From Flavobacterium crocinum (lineage in GTDB: Bacteria; Bacteroidota; Bacteroidia; Flavobacteriales; Flavobacteriaceae), in contig NZ_CP029255.1 of assembly GCF_003122385.1 (NCBI RefSeq), forward strand, positions 3,100,001 to 3,164,000: 64,000 nt of DNA, in the 5' to 3' direction. The translations under genes were made by a program, and so were the position numbers. Every line of letters starts with the position of its first letter. Within the stretch, counting starts at the first letter, position 1. Below the pieces are notes generated by a model. That model was not told the DNA's origin. It searched no databases and was given only the letters and a program-made list of their open reading frames with translations. This document shows, piece after piece, positions 9,288 through 16,894 of this stretch.

Positions 9288-10184
9288 ATGAAAAAATTAT
9301 TACTCTCTTTAATGTTTGTAAGTTTTTTGAATACTAATGCGCAAAATCCGGTGCAGGAATTTACTTTTAACGGGAACATGAATAGTACAGATAATACTAT
9401 TTCATTTTTAGGAACTCCAGTTTTTGTAAATGACAGAATGGGAAGTCCTAAAAGTGCTTTACGTCTTACTAATAAAGCGTATCAGGCAGTAGTAGGAGAT
9501 CTTCCTCAAGACAATAAACCAAAGACTTTTTCTGTCTGGGTTAAATTCAATGCGGTTACTACGGCAAATTATATTTTTGGATATGGTACGGCGGTCAACG
9601 GACAATATTTTGGATTGATCCAACAACCAGCTGTTTCAGGTAATTCCGATTTAAGTTTGGTAGGCTGGGGAGATGCAAACAATGTAGTAGTGTCTGTGCC
9701 TCTTGTAAAAGAGACTTGGTATTTTTATAGTGTTACTTACGATGGAAATGTATCAAAAATATATCGTAATGGAGAACTGCTAAAATCTGTAGAAGGCATG
9801 CAGCGTTCTGCAAAAGGATATATTTTAAATATTGGAAAACTAAATACGGCAACCAGTATTAATGCCGATATTGACGATCTTAGATTATACAGTGTAGCGA
9901 TGACAGATGAGCAGGTTAAAGAGGCTTATAACAGTTCAAAACCGGCCACACCGGAACCACAAGTTTCTGCACCAGTAAAAAAGACAGCAGCGCCTGTAAA
10001 AACTCTGGTTCAAGCTCCGGCATCCGTTGCTGTTTCTTCAAATGAAGTTAATAAAACAAACGGAAAGAACATCGAGGTTTTTTCACAAGGTAAAAAACTA
10101 ATCGGTACCGATGCATCTAATATCAATGATTTGCCCGAAGGAACTTATTTGATTAAAGTGACTAATGGTACTCCTCAAAAATAG
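9288..10184 (+). CDS. Secreted LamG-like protein, paralogue of 7780-8697
   Basis: Same architecture as the first copy. Signal peptide MKKLLLSLMFVSFLNTNAQ, LamG domain at about 21-213 (TFSVWVKF, WYFYSVTYDGNVSKIYRNG, ADIDDLRLYSVAMTDEQV), then a linker rich in Pro/Ala/Lys. The T9SS-like end is IEVFSQGKKLIG..LPEGTYLIKV. The linker composition differs (Pro/Ala against Thr/Ser in the first copy) while both ends are conserved, as expected for a spacer between a binding domain and a sorting signal. Followed by its own terminator. Confidence 0.75.
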   Translation: MKKLLLSLMFVSFLNTNAQNPVQEFTFNGNMNSTDNTISFLGTPVFVNDRMGSPKSALRLTNKAYQAVVGDLPQDNKPKTFSVWVKFNAVTTANYIFGYGTAVNGQYFGLIQQPAVSGNSDLSLVGWGDANNVVVSVPLVKETWYFYSVTYDGNVSKIYRNGELLKSVEGMQRSAKGYILNIGKLNTATSINADIDDLRLYSVAMTDEQVKEAYNSSKPATPEPQVSAPVKKTAAPVKTLVQAPASVAVSSNEVNKTNGKNIEVFSQGKKLIGTDASNINDLPEGTYLIKVTNGTPQK

Positions 10185-10202
10185 CTAGTGATTTCTATAC
10201 TG

Positions 10203-10239
10203 AAAAGCCTTCTGGATTAATTCAGAAGGCTTTTTTTTA
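10203..10239 (+). terminator. Terminator of the second LamG gene
   Basis: Stem AAAAGCCTTCTG with TCAGAAGGCTTTT and an eight-T run. It is nearly identical in the stem to the terminator at 8768-8801, so the duplication of the LamG gene probably included its terminator. Confidence 0.85.
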
Positions 10240-10315
10240 GATTGATCGCTGAATTGCTATAAAAAGAACTACTAGTCCTAATTATAGCGCATCTTGTGAT
10301 TTTTGAGGTTTACAT
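10237..10315 (-). pseudogene. Decayed copy of the 25-aa signal-peptide-like gene at 15153-15230
   Basis: On the minus strand ATG 10315-10313 is followed directly by TAA where the intact copy has CAA. TSKITR.AII is then preserved. A one-base frameshift after that restores a hydrophobic run (GLVVLFIAIQ) ending at TAA 10239-10237. The DNA upstream also keeps the intact copy's promoter-proximal sequence (an ACTTTGAAAAA.TAAAATTAAAA-type stretch). Two independent lesions make expression unlikely. Confidence 0.6.
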
Positions 10316-10458
10316 GAAACTATTTATTGTTTAATCTTAATTTTAATTTTAATTTTTCAAAGTAAGGTAAGTATTCATTAGTCATTGAAGTAAGAAGAGA
10401 TTCTACATATGAAAGTTTTTTTGTCATAATCTGTATCATTGCATAATTTTAGGAACTT

Positions 10459-10860
10459 TTAGATTACCCAATATTTAACTTCTTTAGGAATAAGTTCTAG
10501 AAAATTATCTTGATTTTCTATAAAAGAACCTTTCCATTCTTTCATAATTCTATTTTCTATTGCCTGATCAAAATAATTGCTATAAAGCTCTTTGTTGTCA
10601 AAGTCGATGTATAAACTCGGAAGATAATTATTGTAAGTGGTTTTAACTAAATTGGAGAACTCAGTTTCATATGCTGCATTTACATTTTCAAATTCAATCT
10701 TTAGTGGTTCTATTTCTTGTAAATAAGTATTGTTTAAAATATCATTTTCCCAATCATCTAAAAGCCACCAGCAATTTTCTCCGAAATAAATCGATGCTTT
10801 ATTATCTAATTTGATAATTACGAATATTCCACCCTGAAATTTATTAAAATAAGAACTCAT
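10459..10860 (-). CDS. Hypothetical protein, immunity-like, 133 aa
   Basis: Not recognised. It is a soluble, acidic 133-residue protein with no signal peptide or membrane segment. It is rich in aromatic residues (ENCWWLLDDWEN near 28-40, KYWVI at the end). Size, acidity and context (first of seven unlinked minus-strand small genes) are typical of immunity proteins for polymorphic toxins. No toxin gene lies next to it. Start ATG 10860 is the only sensible choice. The 3' side has no clear terminator. Confidence 0.6.
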   Translation of the reverse strand: MSSYFNKFQGGIFVIIKLDNKASIYFGENCWWLLDDWENDILNNTYLQEIEPLKIEFENVNAAYETEFSNLVKTTYNNYLPSLYIDFDNKELYSNYFDQAIENRIMKEWKGSFIENQDNFLELIPKEVKYWVI

Positions 10861-10985
10861 CTGTTTTGTAATTTTAGTATATCAATGTTGGCTAGTCTGG
10901 TTTAATTTAAATAGTATTATGAGGTTGATTGTAATCAGCTATTTGAGATTGAATTTATTTAAGAAATTAGTTTGCTTTTAGTTGA

Positions 10986-11690
10986 TTACAGATTTTCTAA
11001 TTTTTCAGTTAATTCATTAAATAAGTTAGCGTATGGTTTATACTTTACAGGATCTACTATTACTGCATTTTCAGCTACAGTTACAAGATAATTTTTATAA
11101 TCATTGTAATTTGAATTAGAGCATAGCTTCATTATGATTAATTTTTTGAAATTTCCCATACCCGGAAAATAATTATTTACCTCTTCCTCGGGAACTATAT
11201 CAATAATTTCATCATTAATGTATTGTATATTACTATATATATCCCAGAATGGAATAAAATGCTGATTGATTATTTCTTTGTAATGGTTGCATAATTTATC
11301 CAGTATTTCTTTGTTTGTGGATAAATCATAATCCTTAAACTGTTTAAATGAATCCCATATTGAGCTAAAATTTGAAATTGTAAATTCATTAAACCAAATT
11401 GTAGGATGTAATTGATTTAAATGTAAATCATGTTTTGAAATTAATTCTATTAACAAATTTTCTACAAAATTTACTCCAACCCAACAGTGAAACCCACCAT
11501 TTACAATTTTATGATCAGGATAGGTGAGTTCTCCCAGACCTACAAATATTTCATGTTTATATCCATTTGTATTATTATGAAAATATAAAGCATCTTCATT
11601 TATTTTTATCTTAAATCTTGAAAATTCGGGAAAGTTATGAGTTATAAAAGCAGTTATATAATCATTTACAAAATTTAATTTTTCATTCAT
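10986..11690 (-). CDS. Hypothetical protein, tandem paralogue 1 (immunity-like)
   Basis: A 234-residue soluble protein of unknown function, with no signal peptide. The region from residue 1 to about 165 is almost identical to the next gene upstream (11711-12427): SRFKIK.NEDALYFHNNTN, GFHCWVGVNFVENLL, LHPTIWFNEFTI. The last 70 residues diverge strongly (here VPEEEVNNYFPGMGNFKK and a different tail). Only 20 bp separate its start from the stop of its duplicate, so the two are probably one transcript. The aromatic-rich, acidic character suggests an immunity-type protein, but no domain is recognised. Confidence 0.65.
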   Translation of the reverse strand: MNEKLNFVNDYITAFITHNFPEFSRFKIKINEDALYFHNNTNGYKHEIFVGLGELTYPDHKIVNGGFHCWVGVNFVENLLIELISKHDLHLNQLHPTIWFNEFTISNFSSIWDSFKQFKDYDLSTNKEILDKLCNHYKEIINQHFIPFWDIYSNIQYINDEIIDIVPEEEVNNYFPGMGNFKKLIIMKLCSNSNYNDYKNYLVTVAENAVIVDPVKYKPYANLFNELTEKLENL

Positions 11691-11710
11691 TTATCTGTAT
11701 TTTTAGACTT

Positions 11711-12427
11711 TTAGTATTGTGTCTCCAAAATTTCTATTAACTCCTTAAATAAATTATATTCAGAGTTCCATTCCTTACTATTTTTCATTTCTTTTTCCTC
11801 TTTTGCATAAGTATTTAATAACCATTCTTTATAAGATTCGTAATTCTGATTTTTACAGATTCGCATAATAATAAGCTTTTTAAAATGTAAATCTCCTACC
11901 CCAAAGTAATCACCTAATTTCATTTGATCTACTTTATTGATAATTTCATCATTAATGTATTGGATATTACTATACTTCCCCCAGAATGGAATAAAATGCT
12001 GATTGATTATTTCTTTGTAATGGTCACATAATTTATCCAGTATTTCTTTGTTTGTAGCTAAATCATAATCCTTAAACTGTTTAAATGAATCCCATATTGG
12101 GCTAAAATTTGGAATTGTAAATTCATTAAACCAAATTGTAGGATGTAATTGATTTAAATGTAAATCATGTTTTGAAATTAATTCCATTAACAAATTTTCT
12201 ACAAAATTTACTCCAACCCAACAGTGAAACCCACCATTTACAATTTTATGATCAGGATAGGTGAGTTCTCCCAGACCTACAAATATTTCATGTTTATATC
12301 CATTTGTATTATTATGAAAATATAAAGCATCTTCGTTCATTTTGATCTTAAATCTTGAAAATTCGGGAAAGTTGCTTGACATAAAATCAGCTATATAATC
12401 ATTTACAAAATTTAATTTTTCACTCAT
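11711..12427 (-). CDS. Hypothetical protein, tandem paralogue 2 (immunity-like)
   Basis: The 238-residue partner of 10986-11690. The two DNAs are close to identical from the start codon to about codon 165, including synonymous positions, which points to a recent duplication or gene conversion. The C-terminal part (VDQMKLGDYFGVGDLHFKK and a Lys/Glu-rich end) differs at about half its positions. No signal peptide or known motif. The 180-bp gap upstream (12428-12606) presumably holds the promoter of the pair; I see no clear consensus there. Confidence 0.65.
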   Translation of the reverse strand: MSEKLNFVNDYIADFMSSNFPEFSRFKIKMNEDALYFHNNTNGYKHEIFVGLGELTYPDHKIVNGGFHCWVGVNFVENLLMELISKHDLHLNQLHPTIWFNEFTIPNFSPIWDSFKQFKDYDLATNKEILDKLCDHYKEIINQHFIPFWGKYSNIQYINDEIINKVDQMKLGDYFGVGDLHFKKLIIMRICKNQNYESYKEWLLNTYAKEEKEMKNSKEWNSEYNLFKELIEILETQY

Positions 12428-12606
12428 TTATTTGTTTTTTTATCTACTCAATACTCTTACTGGTTTTGAGTTGATGATTTTTGAAGTTTGGTTTTTTCTT
12501 ATGTTAGCAAGATTGGGTTTTAGTTATTACTGTTTTTGTAATCTCAAGCTGGCATGAGAATTTCACTCATAAAAACTGGAGTTCAAATATAAAATCCGGA
12601 CATTTT

Positions 12607-13680
12607 CTATTTTTCATAAACTCCATAAATAAAAAAGCTTTCCGGAGCATAACTGCCACGAGTACAGTAAATGACAATTAGATCGTCGTTTTCTGAAATT
12701 TGAAAATGTTCTGTGTTGTAAGTTTCCGTACCGGAATAATAAATTCCGTCTACTTCTCTTATTTGAAGATTATATTTTGAAGATAACGATTCAAGTTCTT
12801 CCTTGCTGTAGAATCTGAAAGTAGATAACACTTTTACATTTTCTTTAATAATATAAATTCTTTTGTTGTTTAATTCTACATACGAATTACTCCAGATCGC
12901 ATAATCTTCAGAAGACAGCCAATCATGATATTGATGAGTTACTTTGTGTAGTTTTAAGCCGTCAAAAAAAATATAATTATGAGATTCTAAATTGCTTTTT
13001 AAATCCTGTTTATCTAATGCTAAGTGTGCATGATCATCTAAATAAATTTTTAGTTTTTTAATTGCGTCATAAATTTCTTCAGTCGAAACTTCACCAATAC
13101 ATTTCCACTGATCATAAGTGTCAATAATCAGAGATGTTTCCTTTTTAGATTCAATAATATAGACCTCAAAGCCAAAATCATATTCTGCTAACTCTCCTGA
13201 TCTTACTTTTTTTAGGCTTTTTATGATTTCTATTAAATATTCAGAACTGCAGGATCCTAGCTCATTCAGTTCTTCAAATTCTCCTTTAAAAGCAAACAAA
13301 TGCTTTCCTGTTTCACTTTTATAAAATTCGTATTCAAGCATTTTTATTGTTTTTTTTGGAGGAATAGGATTTGTTACATTATCTTCTGTTATCTGGTATT
13401 TTATTGTTTTCTCAAAACTAATTGGGTCTTCATCTGACTCAAAAGTTTTTATTAGAAATCCCATTTTTTCCAGTTTATCAAGATCATCAACACCGTAACC
13501 GTTCCAGCCAGTTGGAATATCATATTTGTGGGGAAGAGATTCTCCATTTATTTCAAGTGATTGACCTGGCAGTAAATAAGTCCATTCAGAAAAAAACACT
13601 AATTCTTTTGATCCCAGTTCTTCACTTGCTTTTTTAAGCGTCTGTTTAAATTTTTCGAATTCAATATTATCTAGTGCCAT
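12607..13680 (-). CDS. Hypothetical protein, 357 aa
   Basis: Not recognised. I start at ATG 13680 (MALDNIEFEKFKQTLKK). An in-frame ATG at 13707 adds nine residues. The protein is soluble and acidic with no signal peptide. It appears to have two or three alpha/beta segments: one up to about residue 110 with WNGYGVDDLDKLEKMGFL, a middle with SEYLIEIIKSLKKVRSGE and WKCIGEVSTEEIYDAIKKL, and a C-terminal half ending YAPESFFIYGVYEK. The repeated pattern of a strand followed by an amphipathic helix fits multi-domain immunity proteins (inference only). Confidence 0.6.
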   Translation of the reverse strand: MALDNIEFEKFKQTLKKASEELGSKELVFFSEWTYLLPGQSLEINGESLPHKYDIPTGWNGYGVDDLDKLEKMGFLIKTFESDEDPISFEKTIKYQITEDNVTNPIPPKKTIKMLEYEFYKSETGKHLFAFKGEFEELNELGSCSSEYLIEIIKSLKKVRSGELAEYDFGFEVYIIESKKETSLIIDTYDQWKCIGEVSTEEIYDAIKKLKIYLDDHAHLALDKQDLKSNLESHNYIFFDGLKLHKVTHQYHDWLSSEDYAIWSNSYVELNNKRIYIIKENVKVLSTFRFYSKEELESLSSKYNLQIREVDGIYYSGTETYNTEHFQISENDDLIVIYCTRGSYAPESFFIYGVYEK

Positions 13681-13790
13681 TGTAGTTCTGTGTTTTTGGA
13701 ATACCAATCTTTGATTGTATCTGAGTATTTAACTAATTTTTTTGATTTTTTTACTCAAATAGTAACCATCTCAACTATGAATGTAAAAAA

Positions 13791-14486
13791 TCATTTTATT
13801 TTAAAATAAGTACTTCTAAATTCTCCTTCTTTTTTTTGAAGTAATTCCATTTGCAATTCATTTGTTTGATACTGTTGTCCTCTGTAAATCCACCGAAAGA
13901 TATCAGGATAAATTGATTCGTTAATCATTTTACTTTTCTTAATCATTTTCTGCACTTCTAAGTCATAAACAAAGCAGTTGTTTGAAAAAGCCTGAATAAC
14001 TTGTATTTGTTTTGAATTAATAAAAAAGGCCCATTCAATATCAATCTCTTTTTCAAACTTTACTCTTGTTTTTTGTAAAGTTGTAAGATTCGTAACGGTT
14101 AAGCTTCTTTGATTAATTAAAAGATGATTTTCTTCATAAAAAAAGCTTCCGACCAATCTGTCCCGAATTGTGTTGCCGTTTTCTCTAAAATAAATTGCTA
14201 AACTTGTTTTATTAAAGTTTAAAATATCTACTAAAATAAGACCCGAATAAGGAATAAATACAAAGTTTTTCTCCGGATGTTCCGTTTCAATTTTTTCATT
14301 GATAAATAGTTGGATTTTTTCTTCTGAAAAGAATTCCAGCGTTTTATCAACTCCATTTATCAAAACACCATAATATACAATTTCCTGACCTCTGTTAGGT
14401 TCTTCCCAGCCTTTGTAAACAAATTCTATTTTTTTGTTTTCTGTTTTGAAGCCGTTTGGTTTATCAATCTTTGTCAGTTGTATCAT
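13791..14486 (-). CDS. Hypothetical protein, 231 aa
   Basis: Not recognised. Soluble; no signal peptide. Strand-rich sequence with internal alternation such as YYGVLINGVDKTLEFFSEEKIQ and SGLILVDILNFNKTSLAIYF, which resembles a partial beta-propeller or sandwich. It begins 42 bp after the stop of the next gene upstream (14529) and is probably in one transcript with it. Confidence 0.6.
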   Translation of the reverse strand: MIQLTKIDKPNGFKTENKKIEFVYKGWEEPNRGQEIVYYGVLINGVDKTLEFFSEEKIQLFINEKIETEHPEKNFVFIPYSGLILVDILNFNKTSLAIYFRENGNTIRDRLVGSFFYEENHLLINQRSLTVTNLTTLQKTRVKFEKEIDIEWAFFINSKQIQVIQAFSNNCFVYDLEVQKMIKKSKMINESIYPDIFRWIYRGQQYQTNELQMELLQKKEGEFRSTYFKIK

Positions 14487-14528
14487 TATCTGGTTTTGGA
14501 AAGTTTAATTGAAGTTTTAATTAAAAAG

Positions 14529-15074
14529 TTATTCGTGTTTTTGTGCTTCCCATCGGCCCAATTGTTTTCTTTTTTCAATTTGATGCAATGCTAATGCTTT
14601 TATTTCTTCATCTTCAGATTGGGAAATAGTTTCTAAAGCGTCAAAATTGTAGGGTTCGGGTTGTGCACCAATAGCGTAGATGATTTTACGAATATAAGGA
14701 TATTTAAGATCTTCATCATACTTATAAAACTCAGGAAGAGAAGAAAACGCCTGCATTAGATATTTTATGTTTTCTTTATCCTGATTAAACCAATCCTGGA
14801 AAGATCTAATTATCGATTCGTGATCATGATGCCAATTCTCTACTAAAAAGAATTGCAGTAATTTCATAAATTCATTATCCGACATGGAAATTGGAAATCT
14901 CCATAATATTGCATTAAATCTATTATTGAATACAGAATCAGTTTTTGATTCCAGAAGTAACTGTTTCAACTCTTCAAAATTTGCTCTGTAAGGGAAAATA
15001 GGAAACAATTCTTCTCTGCTAATTCTGAAGTTTTTATGCAAAATTTCCCAGTCTTTTTCTGAAACCTCTATCAT
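14529..15074 (-). CDS. Hypothetical helical protein, 181 aa
   Basis: Not recognised as a named family. Mostly helical, acidic and soluble. The C-terminal part (ALETISQSEDEEIKALALHQIEKRKQLGRW) looks like one or two HEAT-type helical repeats. WHHDHESIIRSFQDWF near residue 100 is a striking aromatic/His patch. It is the most upstream gene of the 12.6-15.1 kb group, preceded by the terminator of the 25-aa gene. Confidence 0.6.
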   Translation of the reverse strand: MIEVSEKDWEILHKNFRISREELFPIFPYRANFEELKQLLLESKTDSVFNNRFNAILWRFPISMSDNEFMKLLQFFLVENWHHDHESIIRSFQDWFNQDKENIKYLMQAFSSLPEFYKYDEDLKYPYIRKIIYAIGAQPEPYNFDALETISQSEDEEIKALALHQIEKRKQLGRWEAQKHE

Positions 15075-15107
15075 TTTTTAATTTATTATTTGCTACTGAT
15101 TTTTATA

Positions 15108-15141
15108 AAAAAAAGAAAACCCTCTGAAATTTCAGAAGGCT
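15108..15141 (-). terminator. Terminator of the 25-aa gene
   Basis: Perfect 14-bp palindrome TCTGAAATTTCAGA (15123-15136) extended by partial pairing. A ten-base A-run on the plus strand gives a U-tract in the minus transcript. It lies 12 bp past the tiny gene's stop and isolates it from the hypothetical genes downstream. Confidence 0.7.
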
Positions 15142-15152
15142 TTCCCGTTTTT

Positions 15153-15230
15153 TTAGCTTAATACACTAATTACTACGAATAAAACAACTAATAATATTAT
15201 CGCGTATCTTGTGATTTTTGAAGTTTGCAT
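15153..15230 (-). CDS. Free-standing 25-aa hydrophobic microprotein
   Basis: ATG 15230 to TAA 15155-15153. The product begins MQTSKITRYAIILLVVLFVV and ends ISVLS. It matches the first 25 residues of the lipoprotein at 9008-8805 (MQTSK[FI]T, then a hydrophobic run ending in L/I-S), but stops exactly where the lipobox cysteine would be. The gene has its own promoter with consensus boxes and its own terminator, so it looks like a complete transcription unit and not a truncated gene. The product is a single transmembrane helix with a basic N-terminus. Function unknown. Confidence 0.5.
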   Translation of the reverse strand: MQTSKITRYAIILLVVLFVVISVLS

Positions 15231-15251
15231 GTGTTTTTAATTTTAGTTTTT

Positions 15252-15280
15252 CAAAGATATAGTATTCCTTGTTTTATCAA
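15252..15280 (-). promoter_or_regulatory. Promoter of the 25-aa microprotein
   Basis: Minus strand TTG (15280-15278), 18 bp, TATCTTTG (15259-15252): a full Bacteroidota consensus match. The expected 5' UTR is about 16-20 nt before ATG 15230. Confidence 0.65.
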
Positions 15281-15351
15281 AACTTAAAGTCTAATTTCTC
15301 AATCCAATACACTTTTATTTTAAATTGTGCTTCAACTGATAAATAGTTTTG

Positions 15352-15762
15352 TTATGAATTTTTATATTCTCCATAGTATAAATTTTCACCTCTTTCATCT
15401 GTCATTTTGTAGAAATAATCTTTCTCGCTTAAATAATAGTAATATTTGTCCCAAGGTGTTTCGATATTCTTGTTTTTTTCGAAATAGAAGTTAATTAATT
15501 CTAATATTGCTTTTCTGTCAAAGTCTTCGTCTTGATAGTTTTTCAGCAGTTCATGTTCCTCATGATTATTAATAATGTTGTGAAGGATGAGCAGTTGTTC
15601 TTTAAAGTTATTTTCTCCAAAAAGAACAATCGAGTTTTCTAAATTTGAACCTAGTGCTTCAGGAAAGGAAAATATTGGAGTATAAATTACATAATATTCG
15701 GTTCTTGGAGTTTCATCTTCTTCAATTTTGCAATGAGGTAATGTTTGAGTATCTATATGCAT
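15352..15762 (-). CDS. Hypothetical protein, immunity-like, 136 aa
   Basis: Not recognised. An acidic, soluble 136-residue protein with no signal peptide. It begins MHIDTQTLPHCKIEEDETP and ends in a Tyr-rich stretch (KYYYYLSEKDYFYKM). Same size class and composition as the other orphan immunity-like genes of this block, of which it is the most upstream member. Confidence 0.6.
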   Translation of the reverse strand: MHIDTQTLPHCKIEEDETPRTEYYVIYTPIFSFPEALGSNLENSIVLFGENNFKEQLLILHNIINNHEEHELLKNYQDEDFDRKAILELINFYFEKNKNIETPWDKYYYYLSEKDYFYKMTDERGENLYYGEYKNS

Positions 15763-15845
15763 AAAGCTTTTGTATTTTTATTTTAAAAATTATTTCTTTT
15801 GTCAATAAAAGGATTTTTCATATCACTAATAAAAGCTTAAAAACA

Positions 15846-15878
15846 AAAAAAGCTCCGAAAAAATCCAGAGCTTTTATA
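15846..15878 (-). terminator. Terminator of yebC
   Basis: Imperfect stem AAAGCTC / GAGCTTT around a 12-nt loop, with an A-run on the plus strand giving a U-tract in the yebC transcript. Confidence 0.6.
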
Positions 15879-15897
15879 TTATATCATAAATAAGAAA

Positions 15898-16611
15898 TTA
15901 TTCTTCTTTCATCGTATGATAAACGTTCATAACGTCATCATCTTCTTCGATTTTCTCGATTAATTTTTCAACGTCTGCGATTTGAGCTTCAGTCAATTCT
16001 TTTGTGATTTGCGGAATACGTTCGAAACCAGAAGATAAAATTTCAAGACCTCTGTTTTCTAATTCTTTCTGTAAAGCACCAAAACTTCCAAAAGGAGCGT
16101 AGATTAAGATTCCGTCTTCGTCCTCAAAAACCTCTTCAGCACCAAAATCGATTAATTCTAACTCTAATTCTTCAGCATCAAGACCATTATTAGCAATTCT
16201 GAAGTTACAAGTATGATCAAACATAAATTCAACAGAACCCTGAGTTCCCATTGTTCCGTTGCATTTGTTGAAGTAGCTTCTAATGTTGGCAACCGTTCTG
16301 TTATTGTTGTCAGAAGCAGTTTCAATTAAGATTGCAATTCCGTGAGGAGCGTAACCTTCAAACAAAATTTCTTTATAGTTGGCAGTATCTTTATTACTTG
16401 CGTTTTTAATTGCGCGCTCCACATTGTCTTTCGGCATGTTGGCCGCTTTCGCATTTTGTATAACAGCTCTTAATCTGGAATTAGCGTCTGGGTTTGGACC
16501 ACCTTCTTTAACAGCCATTACGATATCTTTACCAATTCTGGTAAATGTTTTGGCCATTGCTGACCAACGTTTCATTTTTCTTCCTTTTCTAAATTCGAAT
16601 GCTCTTCCCAT
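15898..16611 (-). CDS. yebC: YebC/PmpR-family protein (TACO1-like translation or transcription factor)
   Basis: Members bind DNA in some species, and recent work on the family links them to ribosomes stalled at proline runs. The 237 residues match the family. The N-terminal motif MGRAFEFRKGRKMKRWSAMA corresponds to the usual GHSKW/KRK start region, followed by FTRIGKDI, GGPNPDANSRLR, AKAANMPKDNVERAI and YEGYAPHG-type sequence (here LFEGYAPHGIAI). It has its own promoter upstream and a terminator downstream. Confidence 0.93.
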   Translation of the reverse strand: MGRAFEFRKGRKMKRWSAMAKTFTRIGKDIVMAVKEGGPNPDANSRLRAVIQNAKAANMPKDNVERAIKNASNKDTANYKEILFEGYAPHGIAILIETASDNNNRTVANIRSYFNKCNGTMGTQGSVEFMFDHTCNFRIANNGLDAEELELELIDFGAEEVFEDEDGILIYAPFGSFGALQKELENRGLEILSSGFERIPQITKELTEAQIADVEKLIEKIEEDDDVMNVYHTMKEE

Positions 16612-16634
16612 TTCTAATTTTTAGTTTTGTGATG

Positions 16635-16665
16635 CAAAAATACGGTTATTCCTTATTTTTTCCAA
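16635..16665 (-). promoter_or_regulatory. Candidate promoter of yebC
   Basis: Minus strand TTG (16665-16663), 20 bp, TATTTTTG (16642-16635). The -7 element is a perfect consensus match; the spacer is at the long end. Confidence 0.5.
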
Positions 16666-16728
16666 AAACAAAATGGCTCTTTTTTTTGATTCATGTTTCA
16701 TGTTTCAAGCTGAATGGCTTGTGTTGAA

Positions 16729-16872
16729 TTTAACCGCAAAGTACGCTAAGATTTACGCAAAGCACACAAAGAAATTTTTAAATTAAGCTTTATAAAATCC
16801 AAAAGTTCGCAAAGCTATATGAATAAAGCTTTGCGAACCTTGCGTAAATCTTAGCGTACTTTGCGGTTAAAC
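16729..16872. repeat. Repeat family A, complete copy (nested inverted repeat)
   Basis: Perfect 30-bp inverted repeat: 16731-16760, starting TAACCGCAAAGTACGCTAAG, against 16840-16869. An inner hairpin lies between them (GTTCGCAAAGCT at about 16805-16816, AGCTTTGCGAAC at about 16827-16838). The same outer word TTAACCGCAAAG and inner word GTTCGCAAAG recur at 23011-23122, and partly at 21721-21762, 33094-33160 and 50828-50954. It fills the gap between yebC and the protease gene. No T-run follows, so it is not a classic terminator. Confidence 0.8.
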
Positions 16873-16894
16873 CTGAAACATGGAAACAAACCCT

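Noticed and set aside
10320..10439. A 39-codon minus-strand ORF beginning MIQIMTKKLSYVESLL
   Set aside because: Its second half is promoter-like DNA shared with the 25-aa gene, and it has no homology or Shine-Dalgarno support, so it is probably spurious.
16731..16869. Terminator function for the 30-bp inverted repeat
   Set aside because: No U-tract follows in either direction, and the same plan recurs in unrelated gaps.
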